DNA from: Promethearchaeota archaeon
GTDB taxonomy: Archaea; Asgardarchaeota; Lokiarchaeia; Sigynarchaeales; MK-D1
NCBI GenBank assembly: GCA_016839865.1
Contig: JAEOTN010000465.1
Coordinates: forward strand, 1 to 12,965
DNA: 12,965 nt
Direction of reading: 5' to 3'
Numbering within the stretch: position 1 is the stretch's first letter; each line of letters starts with the position of its first letter. The translations under genes and the position numbers were made by a program. This document shows, piece after piece, positions 12,814 to 12,965 of this stretch. The notes beneath the pieces were generated by a model, which was not told the DNA's origin, did no database searches, and worked only from the letters and a program-made list of their open reading frames with translations.

Positions 12814-12830
12814 TCACAGATTATCTGTGA
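12814..12830. repeat. Perfect 17-base palindrome, candidate operator
   Basis: TCACAGA-TTA-TCTGTGA is a perfect inverted repeat with seven-base arms. It lies between the TATA region and the start codon of the pantoate kinase gene and covers its predicted transcription start. The position and dimer-like symmetry fit a repressor binding site; an RNA hairpin at the 5' end of the message is the alternative. Confidence 0.5.
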
Positions 12831-12837
12831 TAAGGAA

Positions 12838-12965
12838 ATGCAACCACTATTGGAAGTAACTGTACTAGTTCCTCATCGAATATCAGGATTTTTTCAGATC
12901 GTTGAATCTGGAGGAGGAAGACCTGTTGACGATTTATCACAAATAGGATCTCGCGGAGGAGGACC
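12838..12965 (+). CDS. Pantoate kinase, N-terminal fragment (runs off the window)
   Basis: The first 42 codons of a GHMP-superfamily kinase are visible. The opening VLVPHRISGFFQIV followed by IGSRGGG matches the VPxHITGFF...GSxGAG start of archaeal pantoate kinases. These enzymes phosphorylate pantoate before its condensation with beta-alanine in the archaeal route to coenzyme A. The stretch between the two motifs (ESGGGRPVDDLSQ) is glycine rich. AAGGA lies just two to three bases before ATG 12838, closer than ideal. The gene is divergent from pyrH, with a palindrome over its likely transcription start. The catalytic glycine loop and the C-terminal part lie beyond the window, so the exact member of the GHMP family is judged from the N-terminus alone. 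Confidence 0.75.
   Translation, partial: MQPLLEVTVLVPHRISGFFQIVESGGGRPVDDLSQIGSRGGG

Noticed and set aside
1..12965. CRISPR arrays, insertion sequences, integrases, toxin-antitoxin or defence genes
   Set aside because: No regularly spaced repeats, transposase motifs or terminal repeats were seen on either strand, and the gene content is housekeeping with a few unknowns.

Overview
The window is AT-rich archaeal DNA. Archaea-specific marks are a histone-fold gene, TATA-type promoters about 25-30 bases upstream of several starts, oligo-T termination tracts, an archaeal-type UMP kinase, the start of a pantoate kinase, a methanofuran-pathway gene (mfnB), a multi-OB RPA with a zinc ribbon, and an initiator tRNA with an A1:U72 pair. 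A C2H2 zinc finger protein, a RING-like zinc protein and a large PDZ-containing site-2 protease together suggest an Asgard (Promethearchaeota) lineage. That placement is inference; no marker here settles it.

Layout. Bases 5-233 hold two tRNA genes on the minus strand (Asn-GTT and initiator Met-CAT). On the plus strand follow a membrane site-2 protease and, two bases after its stop, a TtuA/Ncs6-type tRNA thiolation enzyme. A short convergent spacer (3527-3613) separates these from a long run of minus-strand genes. In transcription order from the right these are UMP kinase, a C2H2 zinc finger protein, a small hypothetical protein, a ~320-base gap, a histone, a HisA-like barrel protein (COG1411 type), MfnB, a five-OB RPA, a PfkB-family kinase, protein-L-isoaspartate methyltransferase and a RING-like zinc protein. 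At the right edge a pantoate kinase gene begins on the plus strand, divergent from UMP kinase, with a perfect 17-base palindrome between its TATA box and its start codon.

Function. Most genes are informational or housekeeping: tRNAs and tRNA thiolation, histone, RPA, protein repair, pyrimidine nucleotide and CoA synthesis. MfnB and the HisA-like protein point to methanofuran-type C1 carrier synthesis, as expected where a tetrahydromethanopterin-linked Wood-Ljungdahl pathway operates. The least explained parts are the zinc finger protein/small protein pair (10575-11968), the N-terminal domain of the RING-like protein (3614-4156), the extra cytosolic segment of the site-2 protease, and the gap at 10258-10574. 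I see no CRISPR array, insertion sequence, phage gene or defence system.
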